NCBI RefSeq assembly: GCF_000787375.1
Contig: NZ_JRJU01000032.1
Coordinates: forward strand, 1 to 46,290
Direction of reading: 5' to 3'
Origin: Halalkalibacter okhensis
GTDB lineage: Bacteria > Bacillota > Bacilli > Bacillales > Bacillaceae_D
DNA: 46,290 nt
Shown piece after piece: positions 15,778-22,965 of the stretch. Each line of letters begins with the position of its first letter. The first letter of the stretch is position 1. The notes beneath the pieces were generated by a model. That model was not told the DNA's origin. It made no database searches and saw nothing but the letters and a program-made list of their open reading frames with translations. Both the position numbers and the translations under genes were made by a program.

Positions 15778-16496
15778 GACCATCAAAATACGTAATGTCA
15801 GAAGGGTTAGCTTTTTCTGAGGAAAAGGATATGGACAAATTACGCAAACTTTCTTTAAAAGGATGGCACGTACATGATTTTAAGTTTATGGGGTATTCGC
15901 TTGAAAAAGGAGAAAGTGAAGAGTATATCTATAGTATTGATTATCGGTTATTAACGAAGGATGAAGAAGAGGAATACTTTAATTTCTTTGCATCTTCAGG
16001 CTGGTCCCATGTTGCCTCAGAAGGAGATACTCATTTATTTAGAGCCATTCCTGGTACCAAGCCTATTTATAGTGACAAGGATTCAGAAGTCGAAAAGCAT
16101 AGTAGATCTGCAAATAAATTAAAGAGTTTAGCTATTCCGGTTATTCTAAGTACCGTGCTGTTATGGATCGCCACATTAGCTACTTCAGGAATTTTTCATA
16201 CGATATTGATGGTTACCGCAGCGGTGGTTACTGTCATTGCCATGCCGCTTGCTGCGACAACGATTGCGTCCTTTGGCAATAAATGGCGAGTAGCAGGTAG
16301 GAAACAAACAGTCAATCTAGGATATCTTTTTTTAATCGTTTCTAGCATTAGTGTTGCTGTTATTTTATTAAATGTCGTTGATTCAAGCAATGCTCTTTTT
16401 CTCTTAGCTTACATGGTAATAGGGGGAGTGACCTTTCCGGTTGCGATTTGGGCTATTATGTCTATTGTGCAAAAGATAGGTGGAAGGAGAGTGTAA
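15774..16496 (+). CDS. DUF2812 membrane protein
   Basis: 240 residues. The N-terminal ~95 residues match the DUF2812 pattern (MDKLRKLSLKGWHVHDFKFM, YRLLTKDEEEEYFNFFASSGW, AEGDTHLFRAIPGT-like), with no membrane segment. Four to five hydrophobic helices follow from about residue 115. DUF2812 proteins are regularly encoded directly after PadR regulators and may sense or answer membrane stress; the mechanism is unknown. Start overlaps the padR stop by 4 bases with GGAGGAGAAAGG upstream, which indicates coupled translation. Confidence 0.85.
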   Translation: MRPSKYVMSEGLAFSEEKDMDKLRKLSLKGWHVHDFKFMGYSLEKGESEEYIYSIDYRLLTKDEEEEYFNFFASSGWSHVASEGDTHLFRAIPGTKPIYSDKDSEVEKHSRSANKLKSLAIPVILSTVLLWIATLATSGIFHTILMVTAAVVTVIAMPLAATTIASFGNKWRVAGRKQTVNLGYLFLIVSSISVAVILLNVVDSSNALFLLAYMVIGGVTFPVAIWAIMSIVQKIGGRRV

Positions 16497-16501
16497 TGAT
16501 A

Positions 16502-16529
16502 AAAAGCTTGGAATGATAACCAAGCTTTT
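16502..16529. terminator. Hairpin between DUF2812 and diguanylate cyclase genes
   Basis: AAAAGCTTGG pairs with CCAAGCTTTT. It sits between convergent genes and could end both, although the T tracts are only part of the stem. Confidence 0.7.
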
Positions 16530-16575
16530 AGTGTTACAAGTTACTCTCATCTTAGTCAGGATATCAATTATCCAG

Positions 16576-17310
16576 CTATTTTTGGACTTTCATCTGATAC
16601 ATTGCTCGATCAGCTTCTTGAATCATTTGCTCGAAAGACATGGAGCTGACAGTGCAGGTAGCAGCTCCAATCGAAGCGCCGATTGTCAGTTCTTGACATA
16701 GATCAAGCTTGGTTAATTCTTCTTGAAGCAACATACTGTAATCGGTTGCGAAATTCTCATTAACTTTTGGCACAAGTACAATGAATTCATCGCCACCCCA
16801 ACGTGCGATATAATCATCTTTTTTTGAAATTTTCTTTAAAATAAACGCAACTTGGGTCAGCAATTCATCTCCCTTTTGATGCCCAAGAGAATCATTAACT
16901 TCTTTAAAATTATCGAGATCAATTAATAGGAGCCCTAATTTTTTCCCGTGCTTGTTGCTTTTATGAATAAGCTTATGGAAGGATTGTTCAACGGTGCGTC
17001 TGTTGTAAGTGTTTGTTAATGGATCCTTTTCGGAAAAGTATTTCGCGCGGTCATATTGTTTCCCAGCCCACCAAGCAACCGATAAAAAGATAGCTGTTAA
17101 AATAAAAAAGCTAGCTTCAAAACGCAACCCTAAATAGTGATGATAGTAAAGGTACCGGAGTATATTAAATAAGCTTACGATACCGACTGAAATTAGCCTG
17201 CCTTTGTAACCCACAGAAATTCCCCATTTATTGTGATTTATGAATGATATTCTATCATACATCTTAGGGTGTCTTGTGCTTTTTTGAATAGAACTTTTCT
17301 TCTTATCCAA
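16576..17310 (-). CDS. Membrane-bound diguanylate cyclase (GGDEF)
   Basis: 244 residues. The N terminus has basic residues and two hydrophobic segments (about 38-56 and 65-82), then a GGDEF domain from EKDPLTNTYNRRTVE with the intact signature WGGDEF and the LIDLDNFKEVNDSLGH metal-binding motif. It should make c-di-GMP from two GTP. No RxxD inhibitory site is visible (KKDD stands at that position). The TTG at 17310 has no good ribosome binding site, and an ATG at 17262 is an alternative. Divergent from the ATP-grasp module that follows. Confidence 0.88.
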   Translation of the reverse strand: MDKKKSSIQKSTRHPKMYDRISFINHNKWGISVGYKGRLISVGIVSLFNILRYLYYHHYLGLRFEASFFILTAIFLSVAWWAGKQYDRAKYFSEKDPLTNTYNRRTVEQSFHKLIHKSNKHGKKLGLLLIDLDNFKEVNDSLGHQKGDELLTQVAFILKKISKKDDYIARWGGDEFIVLVPKVNENFATDYSMLLQEELTKLDLCQELTIGASIGAATCTVSSMSFEQMIQEADRAMYQMKVQK

Positions 17311-17385
17311 ATTACTGGTAGAATCAAATAAGAAAAACGAAACTTACCGCAGTTTCCGTTCGTACAGATACAGGGGGTGTTAATG

Positions 17386-17862
17386 ATGAACAAACCAAAA
17401 ACGGATAAATTGCTAAAGGGGCTTGTCGGTTCAAGTGTAGCTCTTTTTGGATTAACAGGATGCTCACCTGGCCTGCAGGATGAACTCATGTCCGTGCCGA
17501 CAGAGCCAGAAGCGAATGTCCAGCCCGATGCAGGCCCGCCTTCCCCTGAGGAAGCCGATTGTGATACGTGGCAATGGGACGAGGAAGCAGAAGGCTACCA
17601 ATGCGTTGAGCCAGGAAACGAGAATCATGGCCATTATTATCATGGCGGGATGTGGTTTCCAACCATTGCTGCCTTTATGGCAGGTAGAGCAACAGCTGGT
17701 GGCGCGCGCGGTGGTGGTGGTCAAGTAAGACAGCCAGCTACAGGGACGCAGCCCGATCAAAATGTGAGCCAGCCGCGTCAGGACCAGAATCAAACAAGAA
17801 CGCCAAACCGAGCAACCAATCCACGCTCAGGCATGGGTGGCGGTGGTAGCTTTGGTGGATAA
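17386..17862 (+). CDS. Small lipoprotein with Gly/Gln/Pro-rich tail, first gene of the ATP-grasp module
   Basis: 158 residues. AGGGGGTG at 17372-17379 favours the ATG at 17386 (17383 is also possible). The signal peptide ends in lipobox LTGC. The mature part has a Pro/Glu-rich stretch, a small domain with two cysteines (ADCDTWQWDEEAEGYQCVEP), then HGHYYHGGMWF and a long Gly/Gln/Arg-rich tail ending GMGGGGSFGG. In Enterobacteria, lipoproteins of the YgiB/YjfM (DUF1190) type are encoded next to YgiC/YjfC ATP-grasp enzymes and have similar Gly-rich, cysteine-containing ends. This protein has the same position and a similar composition, so it may be a functional counterpart, or even the protein that the ATP-grasp enzyme modifies. 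Its end overlaps the next gene. Confidence 0.8.
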   Translation: MNKPKTDKLLKGLVGSSVALFGLTGCSPGLQDELMSVPTEPEANVQPDAGPPSPEEADCDTWQWDEEAEGYQCVEPGNENHGHYYHGGMWFPTIAAFMAGRATAGGARGGGGQVRQPATGTQPDQNVSQPRQDQNQTRTPNRATNPRSGMGGGGSFGG

Positions 17863-19105
17863 GCATCGAAAGGCACGAGATCAATTTTACGCGAGCGTCC
17901 CATCTTTTTGGGATCGGTTGTATGGAATGGAATACGCTCTATATGATTGCCTGGCAATCTCTCAAGAGGCGTGTGATGAGATTCGAACGGCTACAGCAGA
18001 ATCCTACAGCATCTATAAAAAAATCAATCAAATGGTTCGGCAAGCGCCAGATGAGACGCTGCTTGAATTTGGGTTTCCCGCAAAAGCGTTGCCTTTTTTA
18101 CGGATGATGATGGTACCTTATGAAACCGTAATTGGGCGCTTTGATTTTGTTCAGACGGAAGACGGCCTTAAGATACTTGAATTTAACGCCGATACGCCGA
18201 CGTTTATTAGAGAGCTCTTTGATGTGAATGGACTGGTTTGCAAGGAGTTTGGCATGATGAACCCAAACGAAAAGGAAGCAGAGCATCTAGGAAAATCAAT
18301 CCGAAATAGCGTTTTCCATTGTGCGAGACAGATGGGAATGACTGATCATCCTTATGTGGTGTTCACCGCGCATGAAGAAGACATTGAAGACTGTGAAACC
18401 ATGAAGTATTTAATGAAGGTCGCTCAAATTAAAGGGGCGACGTTTGTGCCGCTTAATCAGCTGCAAGTTGTTGATGGAGAAGGTGTCTATGATGTAGATG
18501 GCAACAAAATTGATGTTGTCTATCGTCATACCTATCCATTAGAAGCCTTGCTTGAAGATGTAACAGACGACCAATTCCCAATTGGAATCGAGTTTATGAA
18601 GCTAGTTGGGGAGCGAAAAGTCGGCATGTTAAACCCAGCCTCAGCCTTTTTAATGCAGAGTAAGGCCGTGATGGCAGCGATTTGGGGCATGCATGAACAA
18701 CAGCATCCACTGTTCACAGAACAAGAGCATGATAAGATCAGCCGTTATTTTTTACCGACGTATTTAGACGAAGACCCGTTTCTTGAAACAGGGGATACAT
18801 ATGTGTCTAAGCCGGCCTTTGGCAGAGAAGGAGATACGGTTGAAGTCCGAAAAAGCGGGGAGACCCTCTTTGAGCAAAAAGAAAAATCCTACGATCACTA
18901 TGTCAAAGTGTATCAAAAGTATGTGGACTTACCTGTAGCATCTGTGAAAACAGAGTTAGGAGTGAAGGAAGCCCATCTACTCATTGGCAGTTTTGTCGTA
19001 AATGAGAAAGCCAGTGCATTTGGCATTCGTGCCGGTGCACAAATTACTGATAATTTATCGTACTTTTTACCTTGTGGAGTGAAAGGAGCAAATGAATGGA
19101 CTTAA
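17855..19105 (+). CDS. Glutathionylspermidine synthase-like ATP-grasp enzyme (YgiC/YjfC family), copy 1
   Basis: About 416 residues. The first residue is uncertain: in-frame GTG or TTG codons at 17837, 17852 and 17855 are possible, and 17855 overlaps the lipoprotein stop by 8 bases. The C-terminal half is the glutathionylspermidine synthase preATP-grasp/ATP-grasp fold. Visible are DFVQTEDGLKILEFNADTPT (family signature ..EfNADTPt), MLNPASAFLMQSKAVMAAIW and YVSKPAFGREGDTVEV. Family members form amide bonds between a carboxylate and an amine using ATP. The E. coli enzyme GspS joins glutathione and spermidine, but YgiC/YjfC-type proteins lack the amidase half and have an unknown product. Bacilli make bacillithiol, not glutathione, so the true substrates here must differ. 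The DUF350 gene follows with a 10-base overlap. Confidence 0.85.
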   Translation: MDKHRKARDQFYASVPSFWDRLYGMEYALYDCLAISQEACDEIRTATAESYSIYKKINQMVRQAPDETLLEFGFPAKALPFLRMMMVPYETVIGRFDFVQTEDGLKILEFNADTPTFIRELFDVNGLVCKEFGMMNPNEKEAEHLGKSIRNSVFHCARQMGMTDHPYVVFTAHEEDIEDCETMKYLMKVAQIKGATFVPLNQLQVVDGEGVYDVDGNKIDVVYRHTYPLEALLEDVTDDQFPIGIEFMKLVGERKVGMLNPASAFLMQSKAVMAAIWGMHEQQHPLFTEQEHDKISRYFLPTYLDEDPFLETGDTYVSKPAFGREGDTVEVRKSGETLFEQKEKSYDHYVKVYQKYVDLPVASVKTELGVKEAHLLIGSFVVNEKASAFGIRAGAQITDNLSYFLPCGVKGANEWT

Positions 19106-19512
19106 CGTTTTATTTACAAACCTTTGATCATTTTATTATTTATTTAGCAGTGTCCCTAGTGTTGTTTGCCATTGGAACCTATATTTTCAAGTTGGTTACC
19201 CCGTATTCCGAGCGTGCAGAAATTAAAAACGGAAACACAGCCGTATCACTAAAATTACTAGGGAAAATGGCCGGCTTAGTCGTAGTACTACAATCAGCCA
19301 TTCGCCACTCAATCAATCTAGTCGATTTAGCCATCTGGGCACTAATCGCCATTGTCATCCAAATTGTCCTGCACCTAGTAATCGAGTACGTCCTCACCCG
19401 CAACACGAACTTAGCAAAAGAAGTAGAAAAAGGAAATATCGCCGTAGGATTACTCCTTGGTGGAGTTTCAGTATTAGTAGGAATGATTGTAGCAGCGACG
19501 ATTAGTTATTAG
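19096..19512 (+). CDS. DUF350 (YjfL/UPF0719) integral membrane protein
   Basis: 138 residues with four hydrophobic helices. It is built from two similar halves, each a pair of helices joined by a loop with the DUF350 motif (EIKNGNTAVSLKLLG and EVEKGNIAVGLLLGG). The inner repeat suggests a duplicated transmembrane hairpin. DUF350 proteins are often linked to YgiC/YjfC ATP-grasp enzymes, PspA-like proteins and ion channels; their function is unknown. GGAG at 19085-19088 sets the ATG at 19096, which lies within the preceding gene, so translation is coupled. Confidence 0.88.
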   Translation: MDLTFYLQTFDHFIIYLAVSLVLFAIGTYIFKLVTPYSERAEIKNGNTAVSLKLLGKMAGLVVVLQSAIRHSINLVDLAIWALIAIVIQIVLHLVIEYVLTRNTNLAKEVEKGNIAVGLLLGGVSVLVGMIVAATISY

Positions 19513-19554
19513 AGTTATCAGCAAAAGGACGATTTTCCCTTTTGCTGATAACTC
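19512..19554 (+). terminator. Perfect 17-bp hairpin after the DUF350 gene
   Basis: 19512-19528 (GAGTTATCAGCAAAAGG) pairs completely with 19538-19554 around a 9-base loop. It starts in the stop codon. No T run follows, so it may protect or process RNA rather than terminate. Confidence 0.6.
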
Positions 19555-19572
19555 GAAGCATTGAGCGAAGCC

Positions 19573-19796
19573 GCCGTCATCTTTTAAGCCTAAAGGAGCG
19601 GGTTTCTCCTTTAGGCGCACGGCGAGCGAAGCCAATGCCCCATGTTCGCACTATTAAGAAGAAAACACCACCCTTATATACAACCTAGGGTGAAGCGCAG
19701 AATTGCCGTCGTCTTTTAAGCCTAAAGGAGCGCACTTCTCCTTTAGGCGCACGGCGAGCGAAGCCAATGCCACTATGTTCGCACTATTAAGGAGAA
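19573..19796 (+). repeat. ~88-bp direct repeat, two copies 132 bp apart
   Basis: Copy 1 starts at 19573 and copy 2 at 19705. Both share GCCGTC(A/G)TCTTTTAAGCC, an inner hairpin GCCTAAAGGAG / CTCCTTTAGGC, GCGCACGGCGAGCGAAGCC and GTTCGCACTATTAA. No coding potential. The hairpin and the duplicate suggest a mobile-type intergenic repeat. Confidence 0.8.
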
Positions 19797-19837
19797 GCGC
19801 ACTATCTTTAACAACATTTGAAGAAAGCACAAATCTT

Positions 19838-19938
19838 TTTAATAAAGGCTGTTTTCCGTAAAGAGTGATGCTATTAAACAGTTTTTCTCTTAGTGGAATG
19901 GAGCGGAAGTCACTCGACTCCTGCGGGATAGAGTGGGA
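19838..19938 (-). repeat. Dispersed repeat element, copy 2 (inverted)
   Basis: Read on the minus strand, this matches the element at about 3280-3372: CCCGCAGGAGTCGAGTGACT, CTTCCGCTCCATT, AAAAAC, TCTTTACG and AGCCTTT.TTAAA occur in the same order and spacing. A CACTGAAAAAG word follows directly at 19941. Confidence 0.75.
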
Positions 19939-19996
19939 GGCCACTGAAAAAGTGCTCGTTTATTTAGGACTTGAAAAGGAGCTTTGATCTCGCTCC

Positions 19997-20100
19997 CGGG
20001 ATGGGGGACACGCTTTCCGCAGGCGGGCGTTGAACTAACCGGCTGCGCCGGTGGATTTCAACCTGCCCTTCCCTCCTGCAGGAGTCGGCCCCCCATCCCG
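19997..20100. repeat. Large GC-rich palindrome (~104 bp)
   Basis: CGGGATGGGGG (19997-20007) pairs with CCCCCATCCCG (20090-20100). Inside, GTTGAA (20029-20034) pairs with TTCAAC (20057-20062) and ACCGG/CCGGT (20038-20052) forms the tip. It is much richer in G+C than the surrounding DNA and non-coding; it would form a cruciform or an RNA stem. Probably a miniature mobile or REP-like element. Confidence 0.75.
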
Positions 20101-20309
20101 TCCGCTTGTTGAGAGGAAAGATAGAAATTCCCTACATTTCAACGATCAAAAGAAACTAGGGGGAATAGCGCAAAGAAGGCACTGAAAAAGAAGTGCAAAA
20201 CACAAGCTAAATCAGAGCTACATTACGAAAGGAGCCATGAACGGGTTCCTCGTTTAGCTTACAGAAACACCGAAAACATCTAATCACAACTCAAGAAAGG
20301 AGTCCCGCC

Positions 20310-21551
20310 ATGCTTCCACACCACTCACTCACTGAACCATTTGAACCAAATCAGTATCTAAAACGCTGGCAAGAGGTCGAACGTAAAGCTGCGGCAAAAG
20401 GGTTCACATGGGCAACCTTGTACGAGAACTATGAAGACAATCAATACATGAGTGACTCGCTTCTTGTCGTGCCATCGTCTCTAGCTCGTGAAGTTGAAAA
20501 TGCATCACGTGCAGCGAACGATGTTTTTCAAAAAACATACGAGCAAATCATGAAGGACCGCTCGATTATACATAGATTAGGCATTTCTGTTTTTATGTGG
20601 GATTTGCTTCTTGCAGAAGGGAAGGGTGCGTTTTCTTATTTTACTAGATATGATTTCATTGCCTCGGCCAATGGTTTAAAGGTGATCGAGGCTAACACGG
20701 ATACACCGGTAGGAATCGTGGAGTCTGCAGTCGCGCAGGAGGTGCTTTGTCAGGAGCACGGTCAGCTGAATCCGAATGCACAGTTGGCTGCAAACGTGAA
20801 AAATGCATGGAATCAAATCATTAGAGATTACCGAATTGGCAGCGCTGATACGTTGTATTTTACTTGTGCAGACTGGCATGATGAAGACAAGCAGACGGTT
20901 CAATATTTAATGAATTTGTACCCGCAGCAGGCAAAATACGTTCCGCTTGAAGAGATCGTCGTTGGAAAAGACGATATTCAAACACCTGAAGGAGAAAAGA
21001 TTGAGTTTTTATATCGGCTGTATCCTTTAGAGTATTTTCTAGAAGAAAAGAGTGGAACGGGAGAAAAGATTGGCGAGCAGTTTCTCGTTCATTTAATGAA
21101 TGAGAAACTAAAGGTGATCAATCCACCATCTGCACTTCTCATGCAGTCAAAAGCAATTCTGTCGCTTATTTGGGAGAAAAAAGATGAATGGTATACGCGC
21201 ATGGAGCGTGATGCAATCGAGAAGTACTTTTTGCCAACCTATGATTCACTCGGCAATATGAATTCCTATGTGAAAAAGCCTGTCCTTGGGCGAGAGGGCG
21301 GCGGAGTTCAGGTCGTATCAAACGGTGCTGTGATAGAAGAGGACGTCGATTATTATCAAGAACAACCAATGGTGTATCAAGAGTACTTCCCAATGCCGGA
21401 CCAGACAATCGACACATGGGACGGACCATACACAGGAAAGTTATTGATTGGTTCACACGTGATTAACGGGGAACCAAGTGGCTTGTTCTTTCGTGTAGGT
21501 GGTCCAATTACCGGGAATTTATCAATGTTTGTCGCGTATACGACAAGGTAG
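20310..21551 (+). CDS. Glutathionylspermidine synthase-like ATP-grasp enzyme, copy 2
   Basis: 413 residues; AAGAAAGGAG precedes the ATG. It has the same fold and motifs as the enzyme at 17855: GLKVIEANTDTPVGIVESAV (family EaNtDTP), INPPSALLMQSKAILSLIW, YVKKPVLGREGGGVQV and a final LLIGSHVINGEPSGLFFRVG. The N-terminal ~60 residues are much less alike, and the two proteins appear clearly diverged, so they probably act on different substrates or in successive steps. It lies 0.8 kb downstream, separated by a repeat-rich intergenic stretch, and is followed by the K+ channel. Two such enzymes beside DUF350 and a lipoprotein suggest a peptide or polyamine conjugation pathway at the membrane. Confidence 0.85.
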   Translation: MLPHHSLTEPFEPNQYLKRWQEVERKAAAKGFTWATLYENYEDNQYMSDSLLVVPSSLAREVENASRAANDVFQKTYEQIMKDRSIIHRLGISVFMWDLLLAEGKGAFSYFTRYDFIASANGLKVIEANTDTPVGIVESAVAQEVLCQEHGQLNPNAQLAANVKNAWNQIIRDYRIGSADTLYFTCADWHDEDKQTVQYLMNLYPQQAKYVPLEEIVVGKDDIQTPEGEKIEFLYRLYPLEYFLEEKSGTGEKIGEQFLVHLMNEKLKVINPPSALLMQSKAILSLIWEKKDEWYTRMERDAIEKYFLPTYDSLGNMNSYVKKPVLGREGGGVQVVSNGAVIEEDVDYYQEQPMVYQEYFPMPDQTIDTWDGPYTGKLLIGSHVINGEPSGLFFRVGGPITGNLSMFVAYTTR

Positions 21552-21559
21552 CAATAAAG

Positions 21560-21614
21560 CAGGGTCAGTCCCCACTGCAGTTCACCACTGCCTGAAAGCG
21601 GGGTCTGACTCCAA
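21560..21614. repeat. GGGGTCAGACCCC-type dispersed hairpin
   Basis: AGGGTCAGTCCCC (about 21561-21573) faces GGGGTCTGACTCC (about 21600-21612) across an inner CACTGCAGTTCACCACTGCC. It is an imperfect inverted repeat, related to the better copy at 29005-29060 and the partial copy near 11070. It lies between the ATP-grasp gene and the K+ channel gene. Confidence 0.7.
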
Positions 21615-21629
21615 AGAAAGGAGGATCCG

Positions 21630-22658
21630 ATGCACTTTTTTCTGAAAATTAGCCTGGGCCTTATCCGAATGAAAAATGTCACGTTGTTTATTACAACAGC
21701 AGCATTCATCTTACTTAGTACAATAATCATGTATGCTCTTGAGCCCGATAATTTTGAGAGTCTACTAAATACCTTTTATTTTGTTATGACGACGTTCACG
21801 ACAGTCGGCTATGGGGACTATTCACCAGTCACACTCCCGGCCAAAATCTATTCAGTGTTCATGTTTTTAATTGGGATTGGTTTGCTTGGGGTTGTGATTG
21901 GGAAGATCGTTGATTCGTTTACGTTATTTAGAAGAATGAGAGAGGAAGGGAGGATGACCTATATGAATGAGAACCATGTTGTCATCATCGGGTGGGGAAA
22001 AAAATCAGAATCGGCCGTGAAGGAAATTCTTGATTCGGACACGGAAGTCGAAGTAGTAGTCATTGACGAGCTACCTAAGGCACCAGAATTACTAATGAGC
22101 GACAACCGCCTGCATTACATCCAAGGCGATCCTACATCAGAAGAGCCTTATGCAAAAGCCAACCTAACGGGTGCAAACGCTGTGATTATCTTTGCTGATG
22201 ATAACATTCAGGAGCCATCACTTAAAGATGCGAAATCATTGCTTGTCTCCATTACCGTAAGTCGACTCGCACCAAATGTCCATACTACCGTCGAGGTCAT
22301 GGCAGAGAAAAACATCTCGAACTTCTCTCATGTTCAAGTGGATGAATTCATCCTTTCACAAGAAACGATTTCACGCTTAGCTGTCAGATCTGCTCTCTAC
22401 AAAGGGGTGAGCCAAGTATACTCTCAGCTCATTAGTAGAGCGCATGGCGAAGACCTTTATCAAATTCCGAAACGAAAAGAGTGGGAGACGTATAATGATG
22501 CATTTCAGGATCTTCTTGCGCAAGGGGCAACGCTTATTGCCGATCGCAATCATTTAGATATTAATAGAAGATTGGATGAACAGATTCCGGATGAAGCGGT
22601 GCTTTATATTATTTGTAATAAAGAGACGTTTGAGAAGGTGAATATACCGGCGTCATAA
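21630..22658 (+). CDS. Potassium channel with RCK (TrkA-N/TrkA-C) domain
   Basis: 342 residues. Two transmembrane helices (about 17-37 and 75-98) flank the selectivity filter TVGYGD at residues 58-63, which identifies a K+ channel. A cytosolic RCK domain follows with the Rossmann glycine region VIIGWGKKSESAV and the acidic binding site of TrkA-N folds; a TrkA-C-like part ends the protein. The layout matches Bacillus YugO and archaeal MthK, which open with Ca2+ or nucleotide binding. YugO carries electrical signalling in B. subtilis biofilms. It is probably the last gene of the ATP-grasp/DUF350 module. A second internal start is likely (see 21948-21965). Confidence 0.92.
   Translation: MHFFLKISLGLIRMKNVTLFITTAAFILLSTIIMYALEPDNFESLLNTFYFVMTTFTTVGYGDYSPVTLPAKIYSVFMFLIGIGLLGVVIGKIVDSFTLFRRMREEGRMTYMNENHVVIIGWGKKSESAVKEILDSDTEVEVVVIDELPKAPELLMSDNRLHYIQGDPTSEEPYAKANLTGANAVIIFADDNIQEPSLKDAKSLLVSITVSRLAPNVHTTVEVMAEKNISNFSHVQVDEFILSQETISRLAVRSALYKGVSQVYSQLISRAHGEDLYQIPKRKEWETYNDAFQDLLAQGATLIADRNHLDINRRLDEQIPDEAVLYIICNKETFEKVNIPAS
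21948..21965 (+). promoter_or_regulatory. Internal ribosome binding site and start for a free RCK subunit
   Basis: GGGAGGA (21948-21954) lies eight bases before an in-frame ATG (residue 112, 21963-21965), exactly where the RCK domain starts (MNENHVVIIGWG). MthK is known to make a separate RCK subunit from an internal Met, and its gating ring needs both forms. This gene seems to have the same device. Confidence 0.6.
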
Positions 22659-22662
22659 CATT

Positions 22663-22707
22663 AAAAAAGGTATAGTCGTTCCAATATGGAGTAGCTATAT
22701 CTTTTTT
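22663..22707 (+). terminator. Terminator of the K+ channel gene
   Basis: AAAAAAGGTATAG (22663-22675) pairs with CTATATCTTTTTT (22695-22707), a stem with one G-T pair and a T run. Confidence 0.82.
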
Positions 22708-22747
22708 ATGTTTGCGGTACGACTACGCCGCTTATCTGTATTAAATG

Positions 22748-22850
22748 CTCCGGACAGCAAAAGGATGAGTTCCGACAGAAAAAGTCCAAGTTTGGACAGC
22801 AAATTCCCTCATTCCGACAGAATAACCGCCACTTCCGACAGAAAGCTCCC
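22748..22850 (+). repeat. 21-bp phased repeat array, locus C
   Basis: The word GACAG starts at 22753, 22774, 22795, 22816 and 22837, exactly 21 bases apart each time. Cores alternate between CCGACAGAA and GGACAGCAAA. The array is between the K+ channel terminator and a terminator of the opposite strand. The plus strand reads as seven-residue repeats (SDRKSPS, LDSKFPH, SDRITAT) without a ribosome binding site. Confidence 0.8.
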
Positions 22851-22916
22851 CAAAAACCCGAAATCAGCACACCAATTCAAAACACAGCACACCAATAACA
22901 AGAAAAATAACAAAAA

Positions 22917-22944
22917 GAGAGCATGAAGTCGCCCTCACGCTCTC
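22917..22944 (-). terminator. Terminator of the acidic helical protein operon
   Basis: GAGAGCATGA (22917-22926) pairs with TCACGCTCTC (22935-22944). On the minus strand TTTTTG follows. Confidence 0.8.
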
Positions 22945-22965
22945 AATTTAATGAAAATTCTTACT

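Noticed and set aside
22708-22926. A 72-residue frame over array C (SDRKSPS repeats)
   Set aside because: Its periodicity is that of the 21-bp DNA repeat. No start signal is present, and the array is flanked by terminators.
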